From: CAZDXJ01 sp050303615
Lineage (GTDB): Bacteria; Pseudomonadota; Gammaproteobacteria; Methylococcales; Methylomonadaceae
DNA: 64,000 bases
Assembly (NCBI GenBank): GCA_050303615.1
Contig: JBNLCC010000015.1
Coordinates: 62,001-126,000 of the forward strand
Direction: 5' to 3'
In this document: piece by piece, positions 42,290-50,993 of the stretch
How positions within the stretch are numbered: position 1 is the first letter of the stretch
Layout of the letters: every line of letters starts with the position of its first letter
Notes under the pieces: generated by a model
What the model saw: the letters and a program-made list of their open reading frames with translations, nothing else
Database searches by the model: none
What the model was told of the DNA's origin: nothing
Position numbers and translations under genes: made by a program

Positions 42290-43291
42290 TTATTTTTGCG
42301 CACTGACAAAAAGACAAAGACCGGTGATCGCGTTTAAGTGGTAATAAGTCCACAGGATTTCGGTCAGCTGCACTATGTTCAGTTGACCGTCATAAAATGC
42401 CTCATGGATTTTATTGACGGTATAAAGAAAATGCGCGCCCCAGACCTTTTTACTGACATCCTGAATGATAATATTGCTGAACCCGGCTTCGGTTAACAGC
42501 GCATGGTATTCCTCAACACTTTCGATATGGTTCTCAGGGCTTGGAAACACTGCATGTTGTTCCAGCCTTGCACTGGATGTCATTAAGGTATCGGATAAAA
42601 CCAGACGTCCGCCCGGTTTAAGCACCCGATAGGCATCCTCCAGGAACTTGCGCCGGGTTTCAAAATGAAATGCGGCTTCAATGCACAAAATATTATCGAA
42701 AAACGCATCGTCGAATTTAAGATCGACGGCATTCATCACCTGAGCATTGCAGCCCGGCGCATTTTTCCGCGTCGTCTCGATTTGCTTTGCCGATATATTG
42801 ATCGCCCAGACATTTTCGGCCGGATAATGATTCAGCAAGCGCCGGGTCGAAGCGCCCATGCCGCAGGCCGCATCCAGTATGCGCCCGGTTTTTTCCGGTA
42901 TAAAATCCAGCAAGGCATCCTGCAGGCGTTCCGAGGCCTGGTTTTGAGTGCGGGTGTTTTCATCCCAATAACCGATATTTCTATACTCGGTATCGCCGAG
43001 TAAAATCCCCATGATGCCGTCTCGGCTGTAAAACGCCTGGTCGTAATAATTATTCACCTGATCAGCCAGGCTATCCTTGTCGCCGGAACCGGTATCGGCT
43101 ACCTGTTCGTTACGACGGGCAAACTCGACATCATCGGGCGATTGTCCGACGGCTTCGGTTTCGAAGGTAAAATTTTTGACCAGTTTGGCAATATCGTCGG
43201 GCACATAGCCAATCAGATCGATCTGTGCGGAAATACTGTCGAATAATCGTTTTTTAAGTAACTCTTTCAAATCCTGCTGGTTTTCAGCCAT
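42290..43291 (-). CDS. SAM-dependent methyltransferase with ~95-residue N-terminal extension
   Basis: 333 residues from the ATG at 43291, preceded by GGAG. The first 95 residues are helical and acidic and of no recognised family. The rest is a class I methyltransferase: a GYWDENT motif near 107, the SAM loop LDAACGMGASTRR near 140, and the IEAAFHFETRRKFLEDAYRVLKPGGR segment. It is related in layout to the methyltransferase at 39771-40586 but clearly diverged. It is divergently arranged with the second 2-oxoglutarate oxygenase, repeating the gene pair to the left. Probable role: O-methylation of the polyketide. Confidence 0.85.
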   Translation of the reverse strand: MAENQQDLKELLKKRLFDSISAQIDLIGYVPDDIAKLVKNFTFETEAVGQSPDDVEFARRNEQVADTGSGDKDSLADQVNNYYDQAFYSRDGIMGILLGDTEYRNIGYWDENTRTQNQASERLQDALLDFIPEKTGRILDAACGMGASTRRLLNHYPAENVWAINISAKQIETTRKNAPGCNAQVMNAVDLKFDDAFFDNILCIEAAFHFETRRKFLEDAYRVLKPGGRLVLSDTLMTSSARLEQHAVFPSPENHIESVEEYHALLTEAGFSNIIIQDVSKKVWGAHFLYTVNKIHEAFYDGQLNIVQLTEILWTYYHLNAITGLCLFVSAQK

Positions 43292-43602
43292 TGCCACTCC
43301 TTTCTTTAGTTTTCTAATTATGTGCAGTATAAGTGGTTTCAATCAAACGTCGCGATTTCAAATACTCACTATAATCTATCCGGTTCAGTTATTTTTGTTC
43401 GCAAACGAATAGACATGGTTTATAACGACTATTGCATGGACATTACCCGTTAGTAATTAAATTGATTTAATATTCGCTGAAACGGTAACATAGCCAAAGC
43501 AATATCGGATTGGGCCAAACAATACCACGTTATAATAAAGTCCGCACTTATACCCGTTCACAGGCTGCACCGGGATAAGGCGCAATAAAACAGGAGACGG
43601 AT
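43292..43602. other. Divergent promoter region, second methyltransferase/oxygenase pair
   Basis: 311 bp of AT-rich sequence between opposed starts. AGGAGA at 43591-43596 serves the GTG start at 43603. No repeat and no convincing promoter box seen. Confidence 0.5.
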
Positions 43603-44652
43603 GTGCAAAACATTTTGAACAAACAGTATTTCGAGCAATACTATACTAACGGTTATATCGATACCGGCGTCTCCCTGCCCGACGACCTGCTGGCAGAAAT
43701 GAAAGAACACTATAAAAATGCCGCAGAAGCCCGTAACGACTATCCACAGTATTTCAGCAAAAACGAGCACCAGGCTTATCTTGAAGGCAAAACCACCGGT
43801 TGGTTATTTTCCCTGTTTCCCGGCCTGGCCAACAAGATGGTTACCAAGCTTTACAGCAAATCCTATAATAAAGCCATTCATTTAGAGCAGCTGTTTATTG
43901 AAAGGATTTGCAAGCATCTACTGCAACATGACTTTAAACGCTATTTTAAGACCCGGTATATGGTCGCCTCTTACGATATTTATCTGGGCAACGACCATAA
44001 TCACCGCTCGTTTATCGACATCCATTCCGACATTCCAAACTTCCATCATTTTTACGAAACCGAAAACGATATTACTATCTACATCCCGCTGATCGACGTC
44101 AATGAGGCAAACGGCGGCCGGCTCGCGATTCTGCCCGAAGCGGATTGCAAAATAAAAATTCCCGGCAATGTATTATTGAAGCAGTTTGAAGCTACGTTTT
44201 TGAAGCACCCGGAATTTCTGGATGAAAACGGCTATATCGACAGCGACAAAATCGACCCCGCGGCGATGAAGAAATTCATAAACGACAAACCCTATCAGGA
44301 TTTAATGAACAACTATAAAGTCGGCACCGAATTTGTGACTGAATATTATGCTGACGCGTTTATTAAAAACGACTGGAAAGCCGGCCAGATAGTATTTTTC
44401 AACAACAAAATTTTTCATGCCGCCGAAAGCTGGCACAACCCGGACTATAACCGGGAAATCTATATGATCCGCTTACTGCCGGTATATGACAGTAAAATAC
44501 AGCTGAAACATACTCTACACGGCACTGCGTTTAATAAGTATTTAATTGACACACAGGAAGGCACTATTCGTCTTTATGAACAGGGCGTGGATGTCAGCCG
44601 GATTCCGCAGCAGGAAAAATTGAACCTCAGATACCAAGCAAGTGCAGCTTAA
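43603..44652 (+). CDS. Fe(II)/2-oxoglutarate-dependent oxygenase, paralogue 2
   Basis: 349 residues, GTG start with a strong AGGAGA site. The triad is H141-S-D143 (DIHSDIPNFHHFYET) and the His of NNKIFHAAESWHN, with a downstream Arg in REIYMIRLLP. It is a full-length paralogue of the protein at 41100-42119, about half identical by eye. The two may act at different positions of the same molecule, each paired with its own methyltransferase. Products of the pederin type carry several O-methyl groups on carbons that need prior oxidation. Confidence 0.82.
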   Translation: MQNILNKQYFEQYYTNGYIDTGVSLPDDLLAEMKEHYKNAAEARNDYPQYFSKNEHQAYLEGKTTGWLFSLFPGLANKMVTKLYSKSYNKAIHLEQLFIERICKHLLQHDFKRYFKTRYMVASYDIYLGNDHNHRSFIDIHSDIPNFHHFYETENDITIYIPLIDVNEANGGRLAILPEADCKIKIPGNVLLKQFEATFLKHPEFLDENGYIDSDKIDPAAMKKFINDKPYQDLMNNYKVGTEFVTEYYADAFIKNDWKAGQIVFFNNKIFHAAESWHNPDYNREIYMIRLLPVYDSKIQLKHTLHGTAFNKYLIDTQEGTIRLYEQGVDVSRIPQQEKLNLRYQASAA

Positions 44653-44700
44653 CAGCTGTTATTCATGGTTCTACATTGTGACCACGGGCAGACGAAAAAC

Positions 44701-46050
44701 TTATAAAAACCGCTGAAACCGGGCGTTTAAATAGTCGGCTGTCGCCTGCATCATCTGATCCGCGATGACATCGACATGGCGATTTCGCCAATCCTGCAAC
44801 GATGTGCCTTGAACCCACTGATTAAATGCGCCCAGCGCGGGGCCGGTATGTACTTGGTAGTCCACCCGCTGCTCGCTTCTCCCTTCCAGGGCAAGGCGCA
44901 TCGTGTGGACGAAATACCAGCGAAAAATTAAAGCCATTTTCACCTTAGGATTGCGCTCGGCTTTGTCGATTTCCTCCGGCATGGCCTGTAAATAATAGCC
45001 TTTGGTCTCGTCATAGACCTCATCAAAACTGCGCTTGAAATATTTATCCTGAATTTCCTTGGCAACCGAGCTGTCTAGCTGCGCCAGCGAGGTATGATTG
45101 CGCCACAGATCGTAAAGCTTGGTGGCCCGGGCCGGGAAAAACACGCCTTTTTTCAACACCTGAATTTTAGCGCCCAACTCAAACATATCGCCGGCCGGAG
45201 CATAGGCCGTATCCTGAACATTGATGCTCTGCAACAGATCCTTGACCGCATCGCTGGTGCCCGCTTCGACCGAGCACTGATTGATAGAACCGGTAACAAT
45301 AAAGTCAGCGCCCAGCAAAAAAGCACTGGCGGCCGATTCCGGCGTACCGATACCGCCAGCCGCTCCGACCCTGACCGTTTTTTGATATTGATACTGTTGT
45401 TGCAGACTATCGCGTAGGCGAATAATAGTCGGCAGCAGTACCGACGCAACGCCCATATCGGTATGACCGCCGGAATCGGCTTCGACCGATAAATCCGAAG
45501 CGACCGGTAATCGCCCGGCCAATTCGGCTTCCTGCTCGGTAATATGGCCTTGATCCAGCAACCGTTTAACCATCTGATCCGAAGCCGGTGATAAAAACTG
45601 CTGCGCCACTTCGGGCCGGGAAATTTTAGCTATCACCCGGTTCGGCGTGATCAACACGCCTTGTACATCGGTACTCAAACCGGTTAAGCGAAATTTGATC
45701 AAGGCCGGGGTAATTTGCGTATAGGCGGATGCTTCAATATTTTGAACGCCGTAACGCAGGAATAAATCCACCGTATCCATTTCCTGTTGTGGCTGCGACA
45801 AATCAGCCAACAGATTCATACCGTATGGCTGGCCATCAACCAATTCCTGGCGGATAGTCTGGATAGCCTTTTCTATCGCCGACAACGCCATGCCGCCGGT
45901 ACCGTAAAACCCCAGATAACCGGCTTTTGCCATACGCACAACCAACTCCGTCGAAGCAATAGCCTTGACCATAGCACCGGAAACATAGGCATAACGCAGC
46001 CCGTAGTCCTGTTTAAATAGCTCTGAGCCTAATTTTTCAACTGTAATCAT
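44701..46050 (-). CDS. Trans-acting enoyl reductase, PfaD family
   Basis: A 449-residue FMN-dependent enoyl reductase of the PfaD/PksE-ER family (2-nitropropane dioxygenase fold). Typical motifs are FYGTGGMALSAIEKAI near residue 49, GMNLLADLSQPQQEM, VEADSGGHTDMG near 190, VRVGAAGGIGTPESA near 226, and the C-terminal GPALGAFNQWVQG. In trans-AT systems this free-standing enzyme reduces the alpha,beta double bond of ACP-bound intermediates (PedB in the pederin pathway). No ER domain is present in the visible modules, so any full reduction must use this protein. It shares no operon with the PKS genes; its 3' end meets the oxygenase at 44652. Confidence 0.93.
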   Translation of the reverse strand: MITVEKLGSELFKQDYGLRYAYVSGAMVKAIASTELVVRMAKAGYLGFYGTGGMALSAIEKAIQTIRQELVDGQPYGMNLLADLSQPQQEMDTVDLFLRYGVQNIEASAYTQITPALIKFRLTGLSTDVQGVLITPNRVIAKISRPEVAQQFLSPASDQMVKRLLDQGHITEQEAELAGRLPVASDLSVEADSGGHTDMGVASVLLPTIIRLRDSLQQQYQYQKTVRVGAAGGIGTPESAASAFLLGADFIVTGSINQCSVEAGTSDAVKDLLQSINVQDTAYAPAGDMFELGAKIQVLKKGVFFPARATKLYDLWRNHTSLAQLDSSVAKEIQDKYFKRSFDEVYDETKGYYLQAMPEEIDKAERNPKVKMALIFRWYFVHTMRLALEGRSEQRVDYQVHTGPALGAFNQWVQGTSLQDWRNRHVDVIADQMMQATADYLNARFQRFL

Positions 46051-46199
46051 AGCGCTACATTAATCCGTTTATTGGAGCCAGGTCAATCGACAAAGCTATT
46101 AACAAAACGTTAACCCGACCATATCCAAAACCACCTTGATGCAGCTCAATCATTATGCTAGTCTTTTCATCACTTTAATCAATAGATAGGGATTATACC

Positions 46200-46697
46200 G
46201 TGGCCTCAACTCAACAAACAGAAACTGTCGAACCCAACGTCGACTCCCGCGAACAGGCCGCCAATACGGTCATCAGCAAATACACAGGCTGGGCCGCCGG
46301 TTCAGGTGTGATTCCTTTTCCCTTCTGGGATGTAGCCGCCATTGCCGCAGTGGAAATAAAAATGGTCAATGAGCTGCTGGACATCTACGATAAACCTTTT
46401 TCAGAATCCAAAGCCCGCTCGATCATCAGTATTTTAATTGGCAGTCTTTCCCCGCAATTATTGTTCGGGGCAACCGCCACCTCGCTGTTTAAATTTGTAC
46501 CGGGTGTAGGCCACGTACTGGCATCGATGACTATGCCGATGCTTGCTGCCGCCTCCGCCTATGCCGTCGGCCAGGTGATGGTCAGCCATTTAAAAACAGG
46601 CGGAGACCTATCCGACTTCGACGCCAATGCAGCTAAAGGTGAGTTTAAAACCGCTTTTGACGAAGGCAAGAAAAAAGCCGAACAAGCAGACACTTAA
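46200..46697 (+). CDS. DUF697-family membrane protein
   Basis: 165 residues, GTG start. After a short polar N-terminus, the region from about 29 to 135 is the DUF697 pattern: SGVIPFPFWDVAAIAAVEIKMV, then two hydrophobic segments, GVGHVLASMTMPMLAAASAYAVGQV and a charged tail. The family (YcjF-like) is membrane associated and often linked to small GTPases, with no known reaction. It begins a plus-strand series that continues into an exporter and an SPFH protein. Whether it belongs to the cluster is unclear. Confidence 0.75.
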   Translation: MASTQQTETVEPNVDSREQAANTVISKYTGWAAGSGVIPFPFWDVAAIAAVEIKMVNELLDIYDKPFSESKARSIISILIGSLSPQLLFGATATSLFKFVPGVGHVLASMTMPMLAAASAYAVGQVMVSHLKTGGDLSDFDANAAKGEFKTAFDEGKKKAEQADT

Positions 46698-46763
46698 CGG
46701 CTGCTTTTTTTCTTGTTGAACCAAACATTCAACTGCGTTGACATTTAATGACGAGAGCCTGAC

Positions 46764-46946
46764 ATGCCTTTTTTTTATTTCCTACTGTATCTAATCCTGT
46801 GCATGGTTATCGGTTTAGTTGGCAAAAAATTACCGTTAGGTTTTAACGGCCTGTTTTTGCTCTCATTCTTCCTGTCGCCTATCGTCGGCATCCTGTTGCT
46901 CATTTTACTATCGACCTTTAGCCCTGAACAATCCCAACCGAAATAA
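46764..46946 (+). CDS. Small two-helix membrane protein
   Basis: 60 residues made almost entirely of two hydrophobic helices (about 4-20 and 27-50) with a KKLPLG turn and a short polar tail. GAGAG precedes the ATG. No family recognised. It sits between the DUF697 gene and the ABC exporter on the same strand. Confidence 0.55.
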   Translation: MPFFYFLLYLILCMVIGLVGKKLPLGFNGLFLLSFFLSPIVGILLLILLSTFSPEQSQPK

Positions 46947-46980
46947 CTTTTCAGGCCAGTAAAACACCGACCTCAATCTT

Positions 46981-48609
46981 GTGAACCTAATTCGTATTTT
47001 TTTGAATGAAACCGATGTTCCGAAGGGGAAAATCGCTTTTTACTCCATCCTGGCAGGTTTAACCAACGTTTTACTTCTGGCCATACTCAACACCTCGGCC
47101 GAACACGCATCGAATAGCGAATTCAGGCTGATGGGCGTGGTTTTTTTCGCCTTATGCTTAATGACTTACATACTGTCGCAAAAATTCGTTTGGCGTATCG
47201 GAACCGAACTGGGCGAAAGCCTGATTGAAACCATTCGAAATCGATTATTCAAAAAGATTTCCGACTGTAACTTTGAAAGCCTTGAAAAAATCGGACAGGC
47301 GGAGTTGTTTACCGCCATAAATCAGCACACCTATACCCTGTCCTTATCGTCACTACCGATTATTGTATCGCTGCAAAGCCTGGTCATCATTACCTTTACG
47401 ACGCTTTACCTGGCTTACCTGTCATTACCGGCTTTCGCCTTGACGATAAGTTTTATGCTGGTCGCCGCCTGGATATCTTTTAAAAGAAGCCGGCAGACCA
47501 ATATAGCACTCGATACGGCCATAGCCAGCGAACAAGATGTTCACTATTCGCTGTCCGATTTACTGGAAGGATTCAAGGAAATCAAACTCAACCACGATAG
47601 AGAAAAAGACCTGATCCGTTCTGCTGCCATTTTGGCCGGCCGCGCCAAAGACAACCGGATTCAAGCCAATCTGGATATGGCGATTAACTTTATAACCATT
47701 CAAAGTTCGCTTTATTTTTTAATGGCAGTACTGGTGTTTTTAGTGCCGCAACTCAGCCTTACCGCCTACCCGGATACGGTGATTAAAATCGTTACCGCAG
47801 GCTTGTTTTTAATGGGTCCGGTCAGCAATATTTTTGCCTGGATGCCGACTTTTACCAATGCCGAAAAATCCCTGAACCTTATTCATAAAACCGAAGAGCT
47901 GCTCGATAAAAACCAGGAACAAATTAAAACCGATTGCGAGTTGTTTCCGGCATTTGAAACATTAAAGCTACATAAAATACGCCATCAATATCGCGACGAA
48001 TTCGATGCCGTCAATTTCTCAACCGGCCCGGTCGACCTGCATATCCGGCATAATGAAATCCTGTTTATCACCGGCGGCAACGGCTCCGGAAAATCGACTT
48101 TGATTAAACTACTATTAGGCTTATACCAAGCCTGCGACGGCCAAATACGACTAAACGATACGCAGATTTCGGCCAAAAACATCTTTGCCTACCGAAACCT
48201 GTTTACCGCAATTTTAGCCGACTACCATTTATTCTCACGCACCTACGGTATTCAGGAAATCGACCCGCAACGCGTGGATGATTTGCTTAAACGCATGGGT
48301 TTAAAAGAAAAAACCGCATTGGTCGACGGCGAATTCAACACCCATAATTTATCCACCGGACAAAAAAAACGTTTGGCGCTGATTATTTCGATTCTGGAAG
48401 ACCGGCCGGTTATGGTTTTTGACGAATGGGCCGCCGACCAGGACCCACAATTTCGCAAAATTTTCTACCACGAAATCCTGCCCGAATTAAAAGCCGACGG
48501 AAAGACCATTATTGCCGTCACACACGATGAAAAATACTTCGACTGCTGCGATCGACACTTTCATATGGAAGAAGGATTGATTGCCGAAGTCCCCCCTATT
48601 CAGGAATAA
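46981..48609 (+). CDS. ABC exporter, cyclic-peptide/siderophore type (SyrD/PvdE-like)
   Basis: 542 residues, GTG start, fused membrane and ATPase half-transporter. The N-terminal 310 residues have six hydrophobic helices. The ATPase shows Walker A GGNGSGKST near 360, a Q-loop region, the signature LSTGQKKRLAL near 460, Walker B VMVFDEW and the switch His in AVTHDEKYF. Layout and signature fit the family that exports lipopeptides and siderophores made by NRPS/PKS lines. It is the best candidate exporter for the product. It is followed after 7 bp by an SPFH protein gene, so the two are cotranscribed. Confidence 0.88.
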   Translation: MNLIRIFLNETDVPKGKIAFYSILAGLTNVLLLAILNTSAEHASNSEFRLMGVVFFALCLMTYILSQKFVWRIGTELGESLIETIRNRLFKKISDCNFESLEKIGQAELFTAINQHTYTLSLSSLPIIVSLQSLVIITFTTLYLAYLSLPAFALTISFMLVAAWISFKRSRQTNIALDTAIASEQDVHYSLSDLLEGFKEIKLNHDREKDLIRSAAILAGRAKDNRIQANLDMAINFITIQSSLYFLMAVLVFLVPQLSLTAYPDTVIKIVTAGLFLMGPVSNIFAWMPTFTNAEKSLNLIHKTEELLDKNQEQIKTDCELFPAFETLKLHKIRHQYRDEFDAVNFSTGPVDLHIRHNEILFITGGNGSGKSTLIKLLLGLYQACDGQIRLNDTQISAKNIFAYRNLFTAILADYHLFSRTYGIQEIDPQRVDDLLKRMGLKEKTALVDGEFNTHNLSTGQKKRLALIISILEDRPVMVFDEWAADQDPQFRKIFYHEILPELKADGKTIIAVTHDEKYFDCCDRHFHMEEGLIAEVPPIQE

Positions 48610-48616
48610 TTAGGCT

Positions 48617-49546
48617 ATGTTTAACAAAATCAATAATTGGCTTGAACAGCATCGTCTAGAAATAGCGATTGCGCTATTATTATCCGCCCTGCTATTTCTG
48701 GCAGCCTTACCGATGATGCTGATCAGCATAGACTCCGGTCATAAAGGCGTGTTATGGCGACGTTTTTTTGGCGGCACTGAAATGGAGCGAGGCTATGGAG
48801 AAGGCTCAACGCTGATTTTCCCGTGGGATAAGATGACGATCTACAATACACGGCTACAAAGGGAAACAACCGTATACAACACCATCAGCAAAAACGGCCT
48901 GGCTGTTATTGTTGAAGCCTCCATTCGTTTTCGCCCCTTGGAGGACCGGCTACCGGATCTGCACCGTTATATCGGTCCCGATTATGTCGATGTATTGCTC
49001 CTGCCTGAAATGGGCAGCCATGTGCGTAACGTGATCTCCCAATTCGAGCCGGAAGAGCTGTATTCCATGAAGCGAACCATAATAGAAGATCAAATTCAAC
49101 AAAGTGTACGCGACGGTCTGGATACTTTACACCCCAAAAAATCAGCGCAACACTTTGTTCATGTCGATGAAATTTTAATCCGCGAAATCACCCTGCCCGA
49201 ACCGGTACGCATGTCAATCGAGAAAAAGGAACAGGCCAAACAAGTAGCATTAACCTACGAGTTCAGGTTATTGGCTGAAGGAAAGGAAAAACTGCGCAAA
49301 AAAATCGAGGCCGAAGGTATCCGTGATTTCCAAAACACCATCACCGACGGAATCTCGCAAAAATACCTGACCTGGAAAGGCATCAACGCCACCATCGAGC
49401 TGGCAAAATCAAACAATTCCAAAGTCGTCATCATCGGCTCCGGCAAAAACGGCATGCCCATCATCCTGGGCAGCGACTATACCGCCAACCTGCCCGACAA
49501 GCCGCTTGGGCCAGTCCAGCCAGAGCCGGATACAGGAAAACAATAA
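48617..49546 (+). CDS. SPFH/band 7 (prohibitin-like) membrane protein
   Basis: 309 residues with one N-terminal transmembrane helix (about 16-38) and an SPFH domain (about 40-220) containing GHKGVLWRRFFGG, VIVEASIRFRP and a coiled-coil stretch KKEQAKQVALTYEF. Such proteins form large rings that scaffold membrane domains. The gene is 7 bp behind the ABC exporter. A role in organising or protecting the exporter membrane is possible but not shown. Confidence 0.8.
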   Translation: MFNKINNWLEQHRLEIAIALLLSALLFLAALPMMLISIDSGHKGVLWRRFFGGTEMERGYGEGSTLIFPWDKMTIYNTRLQRETTVYNTISKNGLAVIVEASIRFRPLEDRLPDLHRYIGPDYVDVLLLPEMGSHVRNVISQFEPEELYSMKRTIIEDQIQQSVRDGLDTLHPKKSAQHFVHVDEILIREITLPEPVRMSIEKKEQAKQVALTYEFRLLAEGKEKLRKKIEAEGIRDFQNTITDGISQKYLTWKGINATIELAKSNNSKVVIIGSGKNGMPIILGSDYTANLPDKPLGPVQPEPDTGKQ

Positions 49547-49573
49547 AGGCAACAGGGCGACTCAAACAGCAGT

Positions 49574-49650
49574 AGTCCGTATGCAACACAGTGGAATACG
49601 GGAAATAAAAATCATGTAAACCCCGTATTACGCAAGGCTCCATACGGATT
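49574..49650. terminator. Inverted repeat between convergent genes, possible bidirectional terminator
   Basis: The outer arms AGTCCGTATG / CATACGGATT enclose inner arms AATACGGG / CCCCGTATT. It lies in the 137-bp gap where the SPFH gene and the acylhydrolase gene converge. No T-run follows, so it may equally be a dispersed repeat. Confidence 0.4.
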
Positions 49651-49683
49651 ACAGTTTGCAGCCAATCGCGTTAGTGTAGAGTA

Positions 49684-50691
49684 TCAACCCAACCGGTTTT
49701 TAATCGTATCGATATTTTCCAGCGCATTATCGAACGGCGTCATAATCGGCAGCATCCGGTGAGGGTCGATTGCGGACAGGTTGTATTTGGTAAAGGTTGC
49801 CATATTGCCGGACGGTCCGAGGTCTATATAAACCGCCTGCGGATGCTTGTGATGAAATTCGAACAGCGCCTGCCTGAATTGGATCGGTTGCCGGATAACC
49901 TGCCACCAGTAGGCCGGGGAGAACCTTTTATGCATTCCTTCACTGGGGAGATTATCAGCCGATATTTCAGCACAGGAAATGACCGGTAACCTGGCGCTAC
50001 GATACTGACTATTAACGAACATTGTGGTAAAGGTTGGTTGCACAACATCCATCTGCGATGAATGAAAAGCCATCGAAACCGGCAGAACCTGATGAGTAAT
50101 ATCCTGTTGTTTTAGTTGTTTGGCTATCCGCAGGATTTTACTTCTAAGTCCGGATACGGCAAAACAGCGGTCGAAATTGATTCCGGCCAGCTCGCAGCCA
50201 TCGGCAAAAACCGGGTTGGTATTGAAGCTTTCGACATCATCGATCACAACCAGCATGGCCCCGCCTCTGCAGTACGCATCGAATAGTCGGGCCTGTTTAA
50301 TAATATCGAACAGCATCGCTTCAACGTCGGCGACATCTGCCAGCGCCGCGGCGACAAACTCGCCCAGGCTGGCCCCAAATAGATAATCGGGTTCAGGTAA
50401 GCCCTCGGCCAAAAGAGTCTTGGCCATCGAATACTGCACCATAAACAATGCGGGATGCGTATAGAGTATTTGTTCAAATGACCGGGTCTTGGATTGCTGA
50501 GGATCATACAATATGTCTACTACGGATTGGCCGACATAATCGGCCGCGATCAGATCCAGCTTATCCATCCACAGACGAAAGGTATTATTGCCGTCATAAA
50601 GATCTTTGCCCATCTGATAATACTGCGCACCCTGCCCGGAAAACATCCATACCACCGGCGTTATTGATTTTGTTTGAGTGTCCTCGGTCAT
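49684..50691 (-). CDS. Free-standing AT homologue, probable acylhydrolase (PedC-like)
   Basis: 335 residues of the FabD/AT fold. Motifs: FSGQGAQYYQMG (17-28), nucleophile in GASLGEF (Ser108) and the catalytic His in SMAFHSSQMD near 203. The FSGQG..QYYQMG opening and GASLG elbow are, from memory, typical of the second AT-like protein of trans-AT clusters, which cleaves stalled acyl units off ACPs (proofreading). The partner gene at 50994 has the GHSLGEY elbow typical of malonyl transferases. The two genes are divergent across 302 bp. Assignment of hydrolase versus transferase rests on these motifs only. Confidence 0.85.
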   Translation of the reverse strand: MTEDTQTKSITPVVWMFSGQGAQYYQMGKDLYDGNNTFRLWMDKLDLIAADYVGQSVVDILYDPQQSKTRSFEQILYTHPALFMVQYSMAKTLLAEGLPEPDYLFGASLGEFVAAALADVADVEAMLFDIIKQARLFDAYCRGGAMLVVIDDVESFNTNPVFADGCELAGINFDRCFAVSGLRSKILRIAKQLKQQDITHQVLPVSMAFHSSQMDVVQPTFTTMFVNSQYRSARLPVISCAEISADNLPSEGMHKRFSPAYWWQVIRQPIQFRQALFEFHHKHPQAVYIDLGPSGNMATFTKYNLSAIDPHRMLPIMTPFDNALENIDTIKNRLG

Positions 50692-50730
50692 GTGTTACCT
50701 GTTCCGTCTGTTAACCTAGTAAAGCAGTTG

Positions 50731-50828
50731 AGCCACAGATCAACGCGGATATACACAGATAAGCAATGGACTACCATTCTAATGCAACACCTTGTTCTAT
50801 TCGTGTTTATCTGTGTAAATCTGTGGCT
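50731..50828. repeat. ~100-bp inverted repeat (AGCCACAGAT..ATCTGTGGCT)
   Basis: Left arm AGCCACAGATCAACGCGGAT and right arm ATCTGTGTAAATCTGTGGCT form a long imperfect hairpin with ACACAGATAA internal matches. It is of the MITE-like type found in many proteobacteria and lies in the divergent promoter region of the two AT genes. Confidence 0.65.
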
Positions 50829-50993
50829 AAATGATTTTTAAGAATAAAGTGCAGCAATCCATAATTTGTAAAAAGAATGCCAGTGTACGCAAATAAACCG
50901 CCACGCAAAAGCACCATAGTGTGATTGTTTATTAATTGCTATACTCAGCCCAAAGGAAGTTCTGTCTGTTAATCAACTAACGGTAATAAAACC

